DNA of 64,000 nucleotides from Proruminimicrobium sp964487915 (GTDB lineage: Bacteria > Elusimicrobiota > Endomicrobiia > Endomicrobiales > Endomicrobiaceae): positions 62,001-126,000 of the forward strand of contig CAZASN010000004.1 of the NCBI GenBank assembly GCA_964487915.1, written 5' to 3'. The position numbers and the translations under genes were made by a program. Positions 1-9,002 of the stretch are shown here, piece after piece. Within the stretch, counting starts at the first letter, position 1. Each line of letters opens with the position of its first letter. The notes below the pieces were generated by a model that saw only the letters and a program-made list of their open reading frames with translations, was not told the DNA's origin and searched no databases.

Positions 1-620
1 TCGGCCCGGCGGAAACATTTACCGGCCTTTTTGCCAAAGTGAACAATTATGAAAGCGCTACGATAATCTCTACAAAAAATAATTTTCTTGTAGGCGATAT
101 CGTATTGTATTTAAAAGATACGGCTTGTGAAAATATAGTATTGTTCGGAAGCTGCGGCGGAGCCGGAGAAGTTAAAATAGGCGACAAATTAATAGTCAAA
201 AAAGTTTTTAACTTTGAAAGTTTCTCGGAAATGCTTGAAATGAAAAGAAATCCCGATTCATATTATCCGTCGGCTTCATTGGTCGGAGAATTTCTGTTAA
301 AAAACAGCAAACTTGACATACAGCACGTAAAATGCGCGACCACAAGCTCTTTGTTTCTTGAAAAAAAATACAAGGACTGGTTCAGTAAAAATAAAATCAA
401 CGCCGTTGACATGGAATGTTCTTCGGTTTTTTCCGCTTCATGCTCAATAAATAAAAAAGCCATAGCCGTATTTTATATAACAGATATCGTCGGAGTTAAC
501 GAGCCATTCGGAAATGATGTTGAACAGTCTCAAAAATCGGCAATATTAAAGGCCAGGCAGGCTCTTGCAAAATCAATATGCAACTTTATAAACGATGGAC
601 AGCAACATTTCATATATTAA
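1..620 (+). CDS. Nucleoside phosphorylase / MTAN-like protein, 5' end outside window
   Basis: The reading frame is open from position 3 through the left edge, so the GTG at 39 is probably internal and the gene is 5'-truncated by the window. A glycine-rich LFGSCGGAG segment followed by KIGDKLIV, and a later VDMECSSVFSAS segment, match the ribose/phosphate-binding and Met-Glu purine-site motifs of the PNP/UDP phosphorylase superfamily. Members cleave or phosphorolyse the N-glycosidic bond of nucleosides such as 5'-methylthioadenosine, S-adenosylhomocysteine or futalosine. Substrate cannot be assigned from this part. The 3' end overlaps the next gene by 26 bp, implying co-translation with the radical SAM gene. 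Confidence 0.7.
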   Translation, partial: GPAETFTGLFAKVNNYESATIISTKNNFLVGDIVLYLKDTACENIVLFGSCGGAGEVKIGDKLIVKKVFNFESFSEMLEMKRNPDSYYPSASLVGEFLLKNSKLDIQHVKCATTSSLFLEKKYKDWFSKNKINAVDMECSSVFSASCSINKKAIAVFYITDIVGVNEPFGNDVEQSQKSAILKARQALAKSICNFINDGQQHFIY

Positions 621-1926
621 AAGTCTGCTTGAAAACAAATTCCCGTTTTTCGGCATAAATAAAATAAGAGAACTTTCAAGGCTTGTATTTGAAATAACAA
701 AAAGAGACGGCATTGATCCGCAGTCTTTTATTGAAGGATTTGAATTTTCCGACTACCGCGGTACAAAAACAAGTCTTTTAAAACTCAGATATCCTTCAAC
801 TTATTCTATTTCGTCAAAAGACAGTTTTTATTTGCCGGATATAGATATTAAGAATTCCGACAAAGCCTGTTTAGAACAGAGGGAATTTAATCCTGAAAAT
901 ATTTATTATACCCGTGAAGTTGAAAACACTTCTTTATATCAAAGAATCAAAACTCTTTTTCCGTCATCGGTGTTTAGGGAAATTTTATCTTTGAAGGAAT
1001 TTTTAAAAGATAATAAATTTTCCCTGGAAAAGTATAATAAAAGAAGAGAAAATTTATTTTTGGTAAAAGAGAAATTTGATTTTTTTAAGGCCTGCCCGTG
1101 CACTAAAAATGTGGTATGCTGCAATTATTCAATTTTAAATACCGGTTACGGATGCCCGTATGAATGCAGTTATTGTTTTTTGCAGGGATATCAAAATGTT
1201 TCAGGCATTATTTTCCCGTGCAATATAAAAGATTTTCTTGATGTTGATAAAATAAAACCGGCACACGGCAAAATGTTTGACCTGCCAAGAGCCGGAAGCG
1301 GCGAATTTACGGATTCTCTCGTTTTTGACGATATTACTTTGTTTTCATCCGATATAGTAAAATTTTTTAAAGAAAACCGGAATATTTCATTTGAATTCAA
1401 AACAAAAAGCGTAAATATCGCAAATTTATTAAAAATCGGCGGAGCGGACAATATAACAGTTTCATGGTCGGTTAACACTGAAAAAATGATAGAAGAAAAC
1501 GAACATCTTACTCCTAAACTTGAAGAAAGATTAAAAGCCGCTAAAAAATGCGCCGAAGCGGGCTACGGCGTAGGGTTTCATTTTGATCCGGTTATTTTTT
1601 ATGAAAACTGGCGCAAAGATTATGAAAAAACAATTGAAAATATATTTGATTTTATAGATGGAAAATATATAAAATGGATAAGTATAGGATCTTTAAGAAT
1701 GCCGGCCGAACTGAAGAAAGTTATTGAAAACAGGTTCCCGGATAATAAAATTCTCGATGAAGAACTTTTATTATGCGATGACAATAAGTTGAGATATACA
1801 AAAAGACTCAGAACCGAAATGTATGAGGCAATAATACATAAGATCAAAAAATACGATAAAAATATTGTTGTCTATTTGTGTATGGAGACGGCTGAAGTAT
1901 GGAATAAATGCGGAGGTATTGTATGA
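595..1926 (+). CDS. SPL-family (spore photoproduct lyase-like) radical SAM protein
   Basis: The 443-aa protein has a radical SAM cluster motif C187-x3-C191-x2-C194 inside GYGCPYECSYCFLQGYQ. It is preceded by ACPCTKNVVCCNYS, the arrangement typical of the spore photoproduct lyase family, and ends with a conserved-looking YLCMETAEVWNKCG segment. Classical SPL uses a 4Fe-4S cluster and S-adenosylmethionine to reverse the spore photoproduct in UV-damaged DNA. Many homologues in non-sporulating bacteria have no proven substrate. No sporulation gene lies in this window, so a DNA-repair role is possible but unproven. It overlaps the upstream gene by 26 bp and the downstream TPR gene by an ATGA. Confidence 0.8.
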   Translation: MDSNISYIKSLLENKFPFFGINKIRELSRLVFEITKRDGIDPQSFIEGFEFSDYRGTKTSLLKLRYPSTYSISSKDSFYLPDIDIKNSDKACLEQREFNPENIYYTREVENTSLYQRIKTLFPSSVFREILSLKEFLKDNKFSLEKYNKRRENLFLVKEKFDFFKACPCTKNVVCCNYSILNTGYGCPYECSYCFLQGYQNVSGIIFPCNIKDFLDVDKIKPAHGKMFDLPRAGSGEFTDSLVFDDITLFSSDIVKFFKENRNISFEFKTKSVNIANLLKIGGADNITVSWSVNTEKMIEENEHLTPKLEERLKAAKKCAEAGYGVGFHFDPVIFYENWRKDYEKTIENIFDFIDGKYIKWISIGSLRMPAELKKVIENRFPDNKILDEELLLCDDNKLRYTKRLRTEMYEAIIHKIKKYDKNIVVYLCMETAEVWNKCGGIV

Positions 1927-2498
1927 GAAAGATAATAGTTTTATTTATTGCGGTATTTTTTGTTTTTGCCGTAAAAGCTTCGGCCGAACAGCCGAAATTT
2001 GAATTTGACCAGAAAGGGCTTGAAAAAGCTTATAAACTTGTTGATCAGAAACAATACAAACAGGCTCTGAAAATTCTTGAGAAACTTGTTCCTTTTGACG
2101 AGGACAGCATAAACGAAGCGCAGAGAATAGATAAGATCGTTTTATCAGACGTTTATTTTAATATGGGTTTTTGTTTCGGAAAGATGGGCGATGACGCGAA
2201 TATGCTTGAATTTTATAATAAAGCTTTGAACGTTTTTCCTGAACATCAGGCCACCATTTATGATTTGGCAAGATATTACAGAAGCAAAGGCGAAAACGAC
2301 ATAGCCGCAAATCTCCTTGAAAAACTTATAAACATAAACGTTACGCATGACTGGGCTTTTGTAATGCTCGGCGATATATATGACGAAAAAGGCGATTTTA
2401 CCAAAGCCAAAGATTATTACAAGGAAGCGGCCCGGCTTGGCAATGATGAGGCTGCCGCCAAACTTAATGCCGAAGAAAAAAAACCTGAGCAGCAGTAA
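1923..2498 (+). CDS. Secreted TPR protein
   Basis: An upstream ATG at 1908 is in frame, but GGAGG at 1912-1916 sits six bases before the ATG at 1923, which also forms an ATGA overlap with the previous stop; 1923 is therefore taken as the start (191 aa). The N terminus MRKIIVLFIAVFFVFAVKAS is a signal peptide with likely cleavage after SASA. The rest contains about three tetratricopeptide-like units (YFNMGFCFGKMGDDANMLEF, TIYDLARYYRSKGENDIAAN, AFVMLGDIYDEKGDFTKAKD). TPRs are protein-binding scaffolds; the partner is unknown and a periplasmic location is inferred. Confidence 0.75.
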   Translation: MRKIIVLFIAVFFVFAVKASAEQPKFEFDQKGLEKAYKLVDQKQYKQALKILEKLVPFDEDSINEAQRIDKIVLSDVYFNMGFCFGKMGDDANMLEFYNKALNVFPEHQATIYDLARYYRSKGENDIAANLLEKLININVTHDWAFVMLGDIYDEKGDFTKAKDYYKEAARLGNDEAAAKLNAEEKKPEQQ

Positions 2499-2523
2499 AA
2501 CCGTAAGTTAAAAGCAAAAGCAG

Positions 2524-2549
2524 GCAAAAATTTTAGCGGGAATTTTTGC
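2524..2549 (+). terminator. Hairpin after TPR gene, possible terminator
   Basis: GCAAAAATT (2524-2532) and AATTTTTGC (2541-2549) form a perfect 9-bp inverted repeat around an 8-nt loop in the gap before valS. There is no clean U-run after the stem, so termination may be weak. Confidence 0.35.
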
Positions 2550-2590
2550 GTTGATAATGTTTATACAAAAAAATATAAAGGCGAACGATT

Positions 2591-5242
2591 ATGGAAATTG
2601 AAAAAATTTACGACGCAAAAAAAGTTGAAGAAAAATGGGTAAAATTCTGGATAGACGAAAAAATATTTTCGTCAAAACCGGATAAAAATAAAAAACCGTT
2701 TACGATAGTAATTCCTCCTCCGAACGTCACGGGCTCTCTTCACATGGGACATGCTTTAAATAACGGTCTTCAGGATATAATCATAAGATTTAAAAAAATG
2801 CAGGGATATAACACTCTCTGGGTTCCGGGAACAGACCACGGCGGAATAGCTACTCAGAACGTCGTTGAGAAACTTCTTAAAAAAGAAGGCAAAACGAAAT
2901 ACGATTTGGGCAGAGAAAAATTTCTTGAAACCATGTGGCAGTGGAGAAACGAAACCGGCGATATCATACTTGACCAGCTTAAAAAACTCGGTTGCAGTCT
3001 TGATTGGGACAGAACAAGATTTACTATGGACGAAGCGTGTTCAAAATCCGTAAAAAAAGCGTTTAAGAAACTTTATGATAAAGGTCTTATTTACAGAGGC
3101 AAAAGACTTGTAAATTACTGCACAAGATGCAATACGGCGTTATCGGATATTGAAGTTGAATATAATTCCGAAAAAGGGAGTTTATGGTATATAAAATATC
3201 CTATAAAAAACTCCGATGAATTTTTAACCGTCGCAACGACGCGTCCTGAAACGATGCTCGGCGATACAGCCGTTGCGGTAAACCCTAACGACGACAGATA
3301 TACCGCTCTTGTCGGAAAAACGGTAATTCTACCATTAACCGGACGTGAAATAAAAATAGTAGCGGATTATATAGTTGATACGTCATTCGGAACCGGCGCC
3401 GTTAAAGTTACGCCGGCCCATGATAATACCGATTATGAAATAGCAAGAAGACATAATCTTGAAATAATAGAAGTTATAAACGCAGACGGCAAAATGATAA
3501 ACGTCGCGGATAAATACGCAGGTCTTTCGGTAGTTAAAGCAAGAGAAGAAGTCGTAAACGATTTGACTGCTCAGGGCTATATTTTAAAAATTGAAGATTA
3601 CAGCCACTCAGTCGGCAAATGCTACAGATGTTCAACCACGATAGAGCCGATAATGTCGGAACAGTGGTTTTTAAAAGTTGAAGAAATGTCAAAAAGAGCT
3701 TCTCAGGCGGCAAAAGACGAAAAAGTAAAATTTTATCCTCCGTCATGGCAGAAACCTTATACATTATGGCTTGATAATTTAAGAGACTGGTGCATAAGCC
3801 GCCAGATATGGTGGGGCCACAGAATACCTGTTTATTATTGCGTTGATGAAAATAATAACAGAAGGCAATGTCCTGAAATAGTTTCTGAAAATACTCCGGA
3901 AAAATGTCCTCATTGCGGCAATACAAAAATAATGCAGGATAGCGATGTTCTTGATACTTGGTTTTCTTCGGCTTTGTGGCCGTTCAGCGTATTTCACTGG
4001 GGTGAAAACGAAAATAACGAAGAATTGAAATATTATTATCCGACGTCCGTTCTTGCAACAGGCCACGAAATTCTTTATTTGTGGGTAGCGAGAATGGTTC
4101 AGATGGGTCTTGAATTTTTAGACGATATTCCTTTTTCGGATGTTTTTATACACGGGATAGTCAGAGATAAATCAGGCAAAAAAATGTCAAAATCTCTCGG
4201 AAACGTCATAGATCCTCTTTTAATGATGGACAAATACGGAACGGACGCTTTGAGATTTTCGCTTGCCCACGTAGCCGCTCCGGGCAGAGATATGCAGATA
4301 TCTGACGAATCGTTTTTAAGCGCAAGAAATTTTGCAAATAAAATATGGAACGCTTCAAGATTTATTCTTATGAATATGGAAGGAGTGGATATTCCTGAAA
4401 AACCGATAGTAAAAGAAATGTCCGATAAGTGGATTTTAACGGAATATAACAAAACGATTGAAACAGTTACGAAATCTTTTGAAGTTTACGACATAGACGT
4501 AGCTTCACGAGTTCTTTACGATTTTTTCTGGACTAAATTCTGCGACTGGTATATTGAACTTTCAAAAATAAGAATGACTTCAACCGATATAAACGAAAAG
4601 AAACAGGCGCTTTCGGTTTTGCTGTATGTTCTTAAAGGAACGATACAGATGCTTTCTCCTGTAATGCCGTTTATAACGGAAGAACTTTGGTCAATACTTT
4701 CAAAACATGATAAGAGCATAGTTTATTCAAATTTTCCGAAATACGAAAAAGAATTTGTTTTTGAAAAAGAAACAAACGAAATGCTTTTGATACAGGAAAT
4801 CATAACTAAAATCAGAAATATCAGAAGCGAAATGAACATATCGCCGGCTGTATTTATAAACGCAAATTTCAACGTGCTTGACGATTCAAAAAAAGACGTT
4901 CTTGAAAACAATCAGGATTATGTAAAAGGAATCGCTAAAATACAAAATGTTACAATAGCAAAAGACGTAAAAAGACAAAAAAATTCGGCTATGGCCGTTG
5001 CGACCGGTTTTGAAATATTCATACCCCTTGAAGGGCTTATAGACGTTGAAAAAGAAAAAAACAGAATAAATAAAGAAATACTTCTTGCAACGCAGGACAA
5101 AGAAAGATGCGAGTCAAAACTTTCAAAAGAATCTTTTGTGGCAAGAGCTCCGAAGGAAGAAGTTGAAAAGATTAGAATAAGGCTGCAGGAAGCTGACATC
5201 AAGATTTCTAAGCTGCAAGAAAGTTTAGAATTCATAGGATAA
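2591..5242 (+). CDS. valS: Valyl-tRNA synthetase
   Basis: This 883-aa class I aminoacyl-tRNA synthetase charges tRNA-Val in the cytoplasm. The signature HIGH motif appears as HMGH at residues 51-54 within PPPNVTGSLHMGHAL, and KMSKS lies at 531-535. The editing (CP1) domain carries the expected TTRPETMLGDTAVAVNP segment, and zinc-finger-like cysteine pairs (YCTRCNTAL; CPHCGN) are present. The C terminus is a lysine/glutamate-rich coiled coil (VEKEKNRINKEI onward), the normal ValRS tRNA-binding arm. Length and motif order are complete. Eight bases after its stop begins the structured repeat at 5250. Confidence 0.97.
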   Translation: MEIEKIYDAKKVEEKWVKFWIDEKIFSSKPDKNKKPFTIVIPPPNVTGSLHMGHALNNGLQDIIIRFKKMQGYNTLWVPGTDHGGIATQNVVEKLLKKEGKTKYDLGREKFLETMWQWRNETGDIILDQLKKLGCSLDWDRTRFTMDEACSKSVKKAFKKLYDKGLIYRGKRLVNYCTRCNTALSDIEVEYNSEKGSLWYIKYPIKNSDEFLTVATTRPETMLGDTAVAVNPNDDRYTALVGKTVILPLTGREIKIVADYIVDTSFGTGAVKVTPAHDNTDYEIARRHNLEIIEVINADGKMINVADKYAGLSVVKAREEVVNDLTAQGYILKIEDYSHSVGKCYRCSTTIEPIMSEQWFLKVEEMSKRASQAAKDEKVKFYPPSWQKPYTLWLDNLRDWCISRQIWWGHRIPVYYCVDENNNRRQCPEIVSENTPEKCPHCGNTKIMQDSDVLDTWFSSALWPFSVFHWGENENNEELKYYYPTSVLATGHEILYLWVARMVQMGLEFLDDIPFSDVFIHGIVRDKSGKKMSKSLGNVIDPLLMMDKYGTDALRFSLAHVAAPGRDMQISDESFLSARNFANKIWNASRFILMNMEGVDIPEKPIVKEMSDKWILTEYNKTIETVTKSFEVYDIDVASRVLYDFFWTKFCDWYIELSKIRMTSTDINEKKQALSVLLYVLKGTIQMLSPVMPFITEELWSILSKHDKSIVYSNFPKYEKEFVFEKETNEMLLIQEIITKIRNIRSEMNISPAVFINANFNVLDDSKKDVLENNQDYVKGIAKIQNVTIAKDVKRQKNSAMAVATGFEIFIPLEGLIDVEKEKNRINKEILLATQDKERCESKLSKESFVARAPKEEVEKIRIRLQEADIKISKLQESLEFIG

Positions 5243-5249
5243 TTATAAC

Positions 5250-5356
5250 GACTTTATATTTTTGGCTACGATTTTGTAATTGCAAGTCTTATGTATCGTT
5301 TTACTTGCATACACCGCAACTTGCAATTACTTTATCTCGCCTAAAACTATAAAGTC
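5250..5356 (+). repeat. Nested-stem structured repeat, copy A
   Basis: This 107-bp element has three nested inverted repeats: outer GACTTTA (5250-5256) with TAAAGTC (5350-5356), extended two more pairs inward; middle GTAATTGCAAGT (5276-5287) with ACTTGCAATTAC (5319-5330); inner TGTAT (5292-5296) with ATACA (5309-5313). A second copy at 28550-28656 has identical spacing of every arm while the middle and inner stems differ by compensatory changes. It begins 8 bp after the valS stop and precedes an AT-rich lipoprotein gene. Similarity between copies appears to continue weakly to about 5400. Its function is unknown. Confidence 0.8.
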
Positions 5357-5433
5357 TAACGACAAAGACGGTGAATATTTAGTCTAAAATAAATATTGTA
5401 GTATCTCAAAAAAATAAAGAGAGGAGTTTTTAA

Positions 5434-5871
5434 GTGAAAAAGATAGTATTTTTTATTTTAATAAGTTGTTTAATATGTTCTTGTGCAACAGCTTATAAAA
5501 GAGCTTCTAAAAGTACATCAAACGGATATTTTGAGACTCAGTTGCAAAATAATATTTATGAAATAAGTTTTAACGGTAATGAATTTACAAATATTAAAAA
5601 AGCCCAAGATTATGCTTTATTACGAGCAGCAGAAGTATGTTTAGACAATGGGTTCAAAACATTTGTAATAGTAAATTCTTCAAACAATACAGAAGTTTCA
5701 ACTAGAGCAAGTTCAACGTATGATTATTATACTAAACAATCACACACTTCAGTATATACAAGTGAGTATCCAAAAATTAATTTGGCAATTCAATGTTCTA
5801 AAAATGGAGATTTAGTATTTGATGCTCAACAAATAAAAGACAATTTGAGAAAAAAATATAATTTAAAATAA
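5434..5871 (+). CDS. Small lipoprotein, CC0125/CC1285-like
   Basis: The GTG start at 5434 is preceded by GAGAGGAG. The 145-aa product has a signal peptide ending in a lipobox (LICS before Cys17), so it is probably lipidated and membrane-anchored. The segment GYFETQLQNNIYEISFNGNEF followed by YALLRAAEVCLDNGFKTFVI resembles the CC0125/CC1285 lipoprotein family, whose function is unknown. Third codon positions are almost all A/T, unlike valS and rph on either side, and the gene follows the structured repeat. Together these look like a small acquired insertion between valS and rph. Confidence 0.7.
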   Translation: MKKIVFFILISCLICSCATAYKRASKSTSNGYFETQLQNNIYEISFNGNEFTNIKKAQDYALLRAAEVCLDNGFKTFVIVNSSNNTEVSTRASSTYDYYTKQSHTSVYTSEYPKINLAIQCSKNGDLVFDAQQIKDNLRKKYNLK

Positions 5872-5883
5872 AGGTTATTTAAA

Positions 5884-6579
5884 ATGCGAAAAATTAAAAT
5901 TGTAAAAAATTATTTAAAACATGCTGAAGGTTCGTGTATGTTTTCACTCGGCGAAACTAAAGTTTTATGCGTTGCCACGGTTGAAGAGAAAGTACCACCT
6001 TTTATAGAAACAAAAAAAACAGATGAAGGTTGGGTAACGTCCGAATATTCAATGCTTCCCAGATCCTGCAACGACAGAATATCAAGAAACAGGCTTCAAA
6101 ACGGAAGAGCGCAGGAAATATCAAGGCTTATCGGAAGATCTTTAAGGGCAAGCGTTGATATGGCAAAACTCGGTAAAAGAACGATAACAATAGACTGCGA
6201 CGTCATAAGAGCAGACGGCGGAACAAGAACGGCTTCCATTAATGGCGGTTTTATAGCGCTTGTTCTTGCCCTTAAAAATCTGCAGAAGAAAAAACTTATA
6301 AAAGAACTGCCGGTAAAAGATTATGTCGGAGCCGTAAGCGTAGGATTTGCAAACGGCAAAATGGTTCTTGATTTATCGGCAAAAGAAGACAATGTCGCCG
6401 ACGTTGACATGAACGTAGTTATGACGGCAAAAGGCGATTTGATAGAAGTGCAGGGAACAGCGGAAGGTGATGTTTTTTCAAGAAAAGATTTAAATCAAAT
6501 GCTTGACGCCGCCTATAACGGCATTAAGTTGATTACTAATGCTCAAAAAAAAGCTCTAGGCTCGTTATATGATAAATAA
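5884..6579 (+). CDS. rph: Ribonuclease PH, N terminus shortened
   Basis: RNase PH trims 3' ends of tRNA precursors phosphorolytically, as a hexamer. The 231-aa product keeps family hallmarks: SEYSMLPRSCNDR, GRAQEISRLIGRSLRA, TIDCDVIRADGGTRTASING and VDMNVVMTAKGDLIEVQGT. It starts MRKIKIVKNYLKHAEGS, which aligns to about residue 11 of typical RNase PH, so the usual MRxDGRxxDE beginning is missing. An in-frame TAA (end of the lipoprotein gene) lies four codons upstream of this ATG, so no longer start exists. The inserted lipoprotein block seems to have replaced the native 5' end. Activity may still be retained. Confidence 0.88.
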   Translation: MRKIKIVKNYLKHAEGSCMFSLGETKVLCVATVEEKVPPFIETKKTDEGWVTSEYSMLPRSCNDRISRNRLQNGRAQEISRLIGRSLRASVDMAKLGKRTITIDCDVIRADGGTRTASINGGFIALVLALKNLQKKKLIKELPVKDYVGAVSVGFANGKMVLDLSAKEDNVADVDMNVVMTAKGDLIEVQGTAEGDVFSRKDLNQMLDAAYNGIKLITNAQKKALGSLYDK

Positions 6580-6589
6580 AGGTAAAATA

Positions 6590-7189
6590 ATGAAAATAAA
6601 TGAAATAATACTTGCAACAGGCAACAAACATAAGGTATCTGAGATAAAAGCTATACTTTCGGATTTAAACGTAAATATAAAACCTATGATGGAATTTGAA
6701 AAATATCCGAAAGTTGTTGAAGACGGGCTTACGCTTGAAGAAAACGCGACTAAAAAAGCGGTTGAAGTCGCGAAATTTTTTAACAGCTGGGCTGTTGCGG
6801 ACGATACAGGCCTTGAGGTTGAATATCTTAACGGAGCGCCGGGTGTTTTTGCCGCAAGATATGCAGGCGAAGGCTGTACATACGAGGACAATAACAAAAA
6901 ACTTCTTAAAGCGTTGGAAAACGCAGATAACAGAAAAGCAAAATTCAGATGCGTTATAGCGTTAAGCGATCCAAATGGTAATAAAGTAATTCTTTCAAAA
7001 GGCGAGATTAACGGAATAATAAGCGAAAAAATATCAGGAACAAAAGGTTTCGGTTACGATCCGATATTTTTTGTTGAAGAACAGGGATGCACTTTCGCAG
7101 AACTTGCAGATGGTATTAAAAATAAAATAAGCCACAGGGCTCTGGCGCTTCAGGATTTTAAAAAAAATATATCAAATCTGATAGGGTAA
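6590..7189 (+). CDS. rdgB: dITP/XTP pyrophosphatase (RdgB/HAM1)
   Basis: The enzyme removes non-canonical purine nucleoside triphosphates (ITP, dITP, XTP) before they enter DNA or RNA. The start at 6590 is preferred over an in-frame ATG at 6569 because AAAGG lies seven bases before it and the product then begins directly with MKINEIILATGNKHKVSEI. Conserved segments include the N-terminal T/SGNxxK (ATGNKHK), VADDTGLEVEYLNGAPGVFAAR and the C-terminal GFGYDPIFF and ISHRALAL. The length of 199 aa is normal. It lies directly between rph and comM in one run. Confidence 0.93.
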   Translation: MKINEIILATGNKHKVSEIKAILSDLNVNIKPMMEFEKYPKVVEDGLTLEENATKKAVEVAKFFNSWAVADDTGLEVEYLNGAPGVFAARYAGEGCTYEDNNKKLLKALENADNRKAKFRCVIALSDPNGNKVILSKGEINGIISEKISGTKGFGYDPIFFVEEQGCTFAELADGIKNKISHRALALQDFKKNISNLIG

Positions 7190-7191
7190 AA

Positions 7192-8718
7192 ATGATTTCA
7201 TTTCTGCACTCATCGGCGGTAAACGGCATAAACGCTTATCTGATAGACGTTGAAGCAGACATATCTTCAGGACTTCCGGTATTTTCAATAGTAGGGCTTC
7301 CCGATACGGCGGTTAAAGAATCCAGAGACAGAGTAGTTTCGGCGATAAAAAATTCCGGTTTTGATTTTCCAGCTAAAAAAATTACGGTAAATCTTGCTCC
7401 CGCCGATATAAAAAAAGAAGGCGGATTATTTGATTTGCCGATAGCGCTTGGTATTTTAGTTTCAAGCGGATATATTGAAAAAAAGTCTGTTCATAAAATT
7501 TGCGCCATAGGCGAGTTGTCGCTGGACGGTAAATTGAGACCCGTTAAAGGGCTTCTTCCGATAGTTTTAAGTTTAAAAAAATTCGGAATAAAAAAAGTAA
7601 TAATACCGGAAGGCAATAAAAACGAAGCATCAGTCGCAAACGATATTGAAATTTATCCTTTTGCAAATCTTGCCGAAACCGTTAAATTTTTAAAAAATGA
7701 AATAAAAGTTCTTCCTTTTACAGGCGGCTGTGAATCCGATGAAAATCAAAATACTGCGCCGACTGTTGACTTTTCAGATATCAAAGGGCAGTTTCTTGCC
7801 AAACGCGCCGCGGAAGTAGCTTCTGCCGGCGGACATAACATGATAATGATAGGCCCTCCGGGTTCCGGTAAAACTATGATAGCAAAAAGAATCCCGACCA
7901 TACTTCCTCCGATGAGTTTTGAGGAATCTGTGGAAACCACAAAAATATGGTCTGTATCGGGGCTTATTCAGGCAGGCGAAAGTTTAGTTAAACAAAGACC
8001 GTTCAGAAGTCCGCATCACACCACGTCTTCAATCGCATTGATAGGCGGCGGCTCTTATCCTAAACCCGGTGAAGTAAGCCTTGCTCATAACGGCGTTTTG
8101 TTTTTAGATGAATTAACGGAATTCAGAAGAGACGTTTTGGAAGTTTTAAGACAGCCTCTTGAAGATAAAATCGTTACTGTATCAAGAGCTAAAAACACTT
8201 TATCTTTTCCGGCATCGTTTATGCTTATTGCGTCAATGAACCCGTGCCAGTGCGGGCATTACGGAGATGTAAATAAAGAATGTACGTGCAACCAATATCA
8301 AATCACAAAATACCGTTCCAAAATATCAGGGCCTTTAATGGACAGAATAGATATTCAAATAGAAGTTCCGGCTCTTAAAATAGATGAAATTACTACTGAT
8401 AAACAACCGGTATCGGAAACATCGCATGAAATCAAACAAAGAGTTATAAAAGCGAGAAATATCCAATATGAGAGATTTAAAAATACAAAAATTTACTGCA
8501 ATGCCCAGATGGAGCCTAAAGAAATAAAAAAATACTGCATTTTGGACGATAAAGCAAAAGAGTTGCTTAAAAATGCAATAGAAAAACTCGGGTTTTCGGC
8601 AAGAGCCTACGACAGAATATTAAAAGTCGCAAGAACAATCGCCGATTTGGCAGATTCAGCCGATATTTTACCAGTTCACATAGCCGAAGCCGTAAAATAC
8701 AGAAGTCTGGATAAATAG
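7192..8718 (+). CDS. comM: YifB/ComM-family Mg-chelatase-like AAA+ ATPase
   Basis: The 508-aa protein has the family's N-terminal Lon-protease-like domain (NAYLIDVEADISSGLPVFSIVGLPDTAVKESRDRV), then an AAA+ domain with Walker A GPPGSGKT at 221-228, Walker B-like GVLFLDELTEF and the segment FRSPHHTTSSIALIGGG. A zinc-type CQCGHYGDVNKECTC insertion and a C-terminal winged region complete it. ComM is a hexameric helicase that promotes branch migration during integration of transformed DNA. It is the last core gene before the AT-rich island, and its stop is 284 bp from the island's first start. Confidence 0.93.
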   Translation: MISFLHSSAVNGINAYLIDVEADISSGLPVFSIVGLPDTAVKESRDRVVSAIKNSGFDFPAKKITVNLAPADIKKEGGLFDLPIALGILVSSGYIEKKSVHKICAIGELSLDGKLRPVKGLLPIVLSLKKFGIKKVIIPEGNKNEASVANDIEIYPFANLAETVKFLKNEIKVLPFTGGCESDENQNTAPTVDFSDIKGQFLAKRAAEVASAGGHNMIMIGPPGSGKTMIAKRIPTILPPMSFEESVETTKIWSVSGLIQAGESLVKQRPFRSPHHTTSSIALIGGGSYPKPGEVSLAHNGVLFLDELTEFRRDVLEVLRQPLEDKIVTVSRAKNTLSFPASFMLIASMNPCQCGHYGDVNKECTCNQYQITKYRSKISGPLMDRIDIQIEVPALKIDEITTDKQPVSETSHEIKQRVIKARNIQYERFKNTKIYCNAQMEPKEIKKYCILDDKAKELLKNAIEKLGFSARAYDRILKVARTIADLADSADILPVHIAEAVKYRSLDK

Positions 8719-8864
8719 TTAATTTAAAAATTTATACGAAGTATTAAATTACATAAAGAAGATATCTATTATTTGATAATAAAATCAAAAAATGTACAAT
8801 ATATGTGTAGCTACTAGAATATTTAGCCATCCTTAATTAGTAAAATATTATTTCTTAAAATAAC

Positions 8865-8885
8865 CCACAAAAATTAAGTTTGTGG
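8865..8885. other. Perfect hairpin in comM-island junction
   Basis: CCACAAA (8865-8871) and TTTGTGG (8879-8885) form a 7-bp inverted repeat with a 7-nt loop in the 284-bp AT-rich gap between comM and the island. No U-run follows, so it is not a clear terminator and could be an operator. No flanking direct repeat, integrase or tRNA was found here. Confidence 0.3.
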
Positions 8886-9002
8886 ACCAAAAAATTAGAT
8901 TTAAGATATACAACCATTATTAGATTACTTTATATAAGACTTGCTTTTTTTATTTTTTAATGTTACATTTTGTAATTTTTTGTATAAAAATAGGAGTTCA
9001 AA

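Noticed and set aside
5250..5356. Integron attC site for the nested-stem element
   Set aside because: The overall palindrome and cassette-like placement are similar, but the required RYYYAAC ... GTTRRRY ends are not present at either copy, and no integrase gene is seen.
8719..9002. Integration site with direct repeats at the left edge of the island
   Set aside because: No matching direct repeat was found between this gap and 16639-16690, and there is no integrase or tRNA; the mode of entry is unknown.
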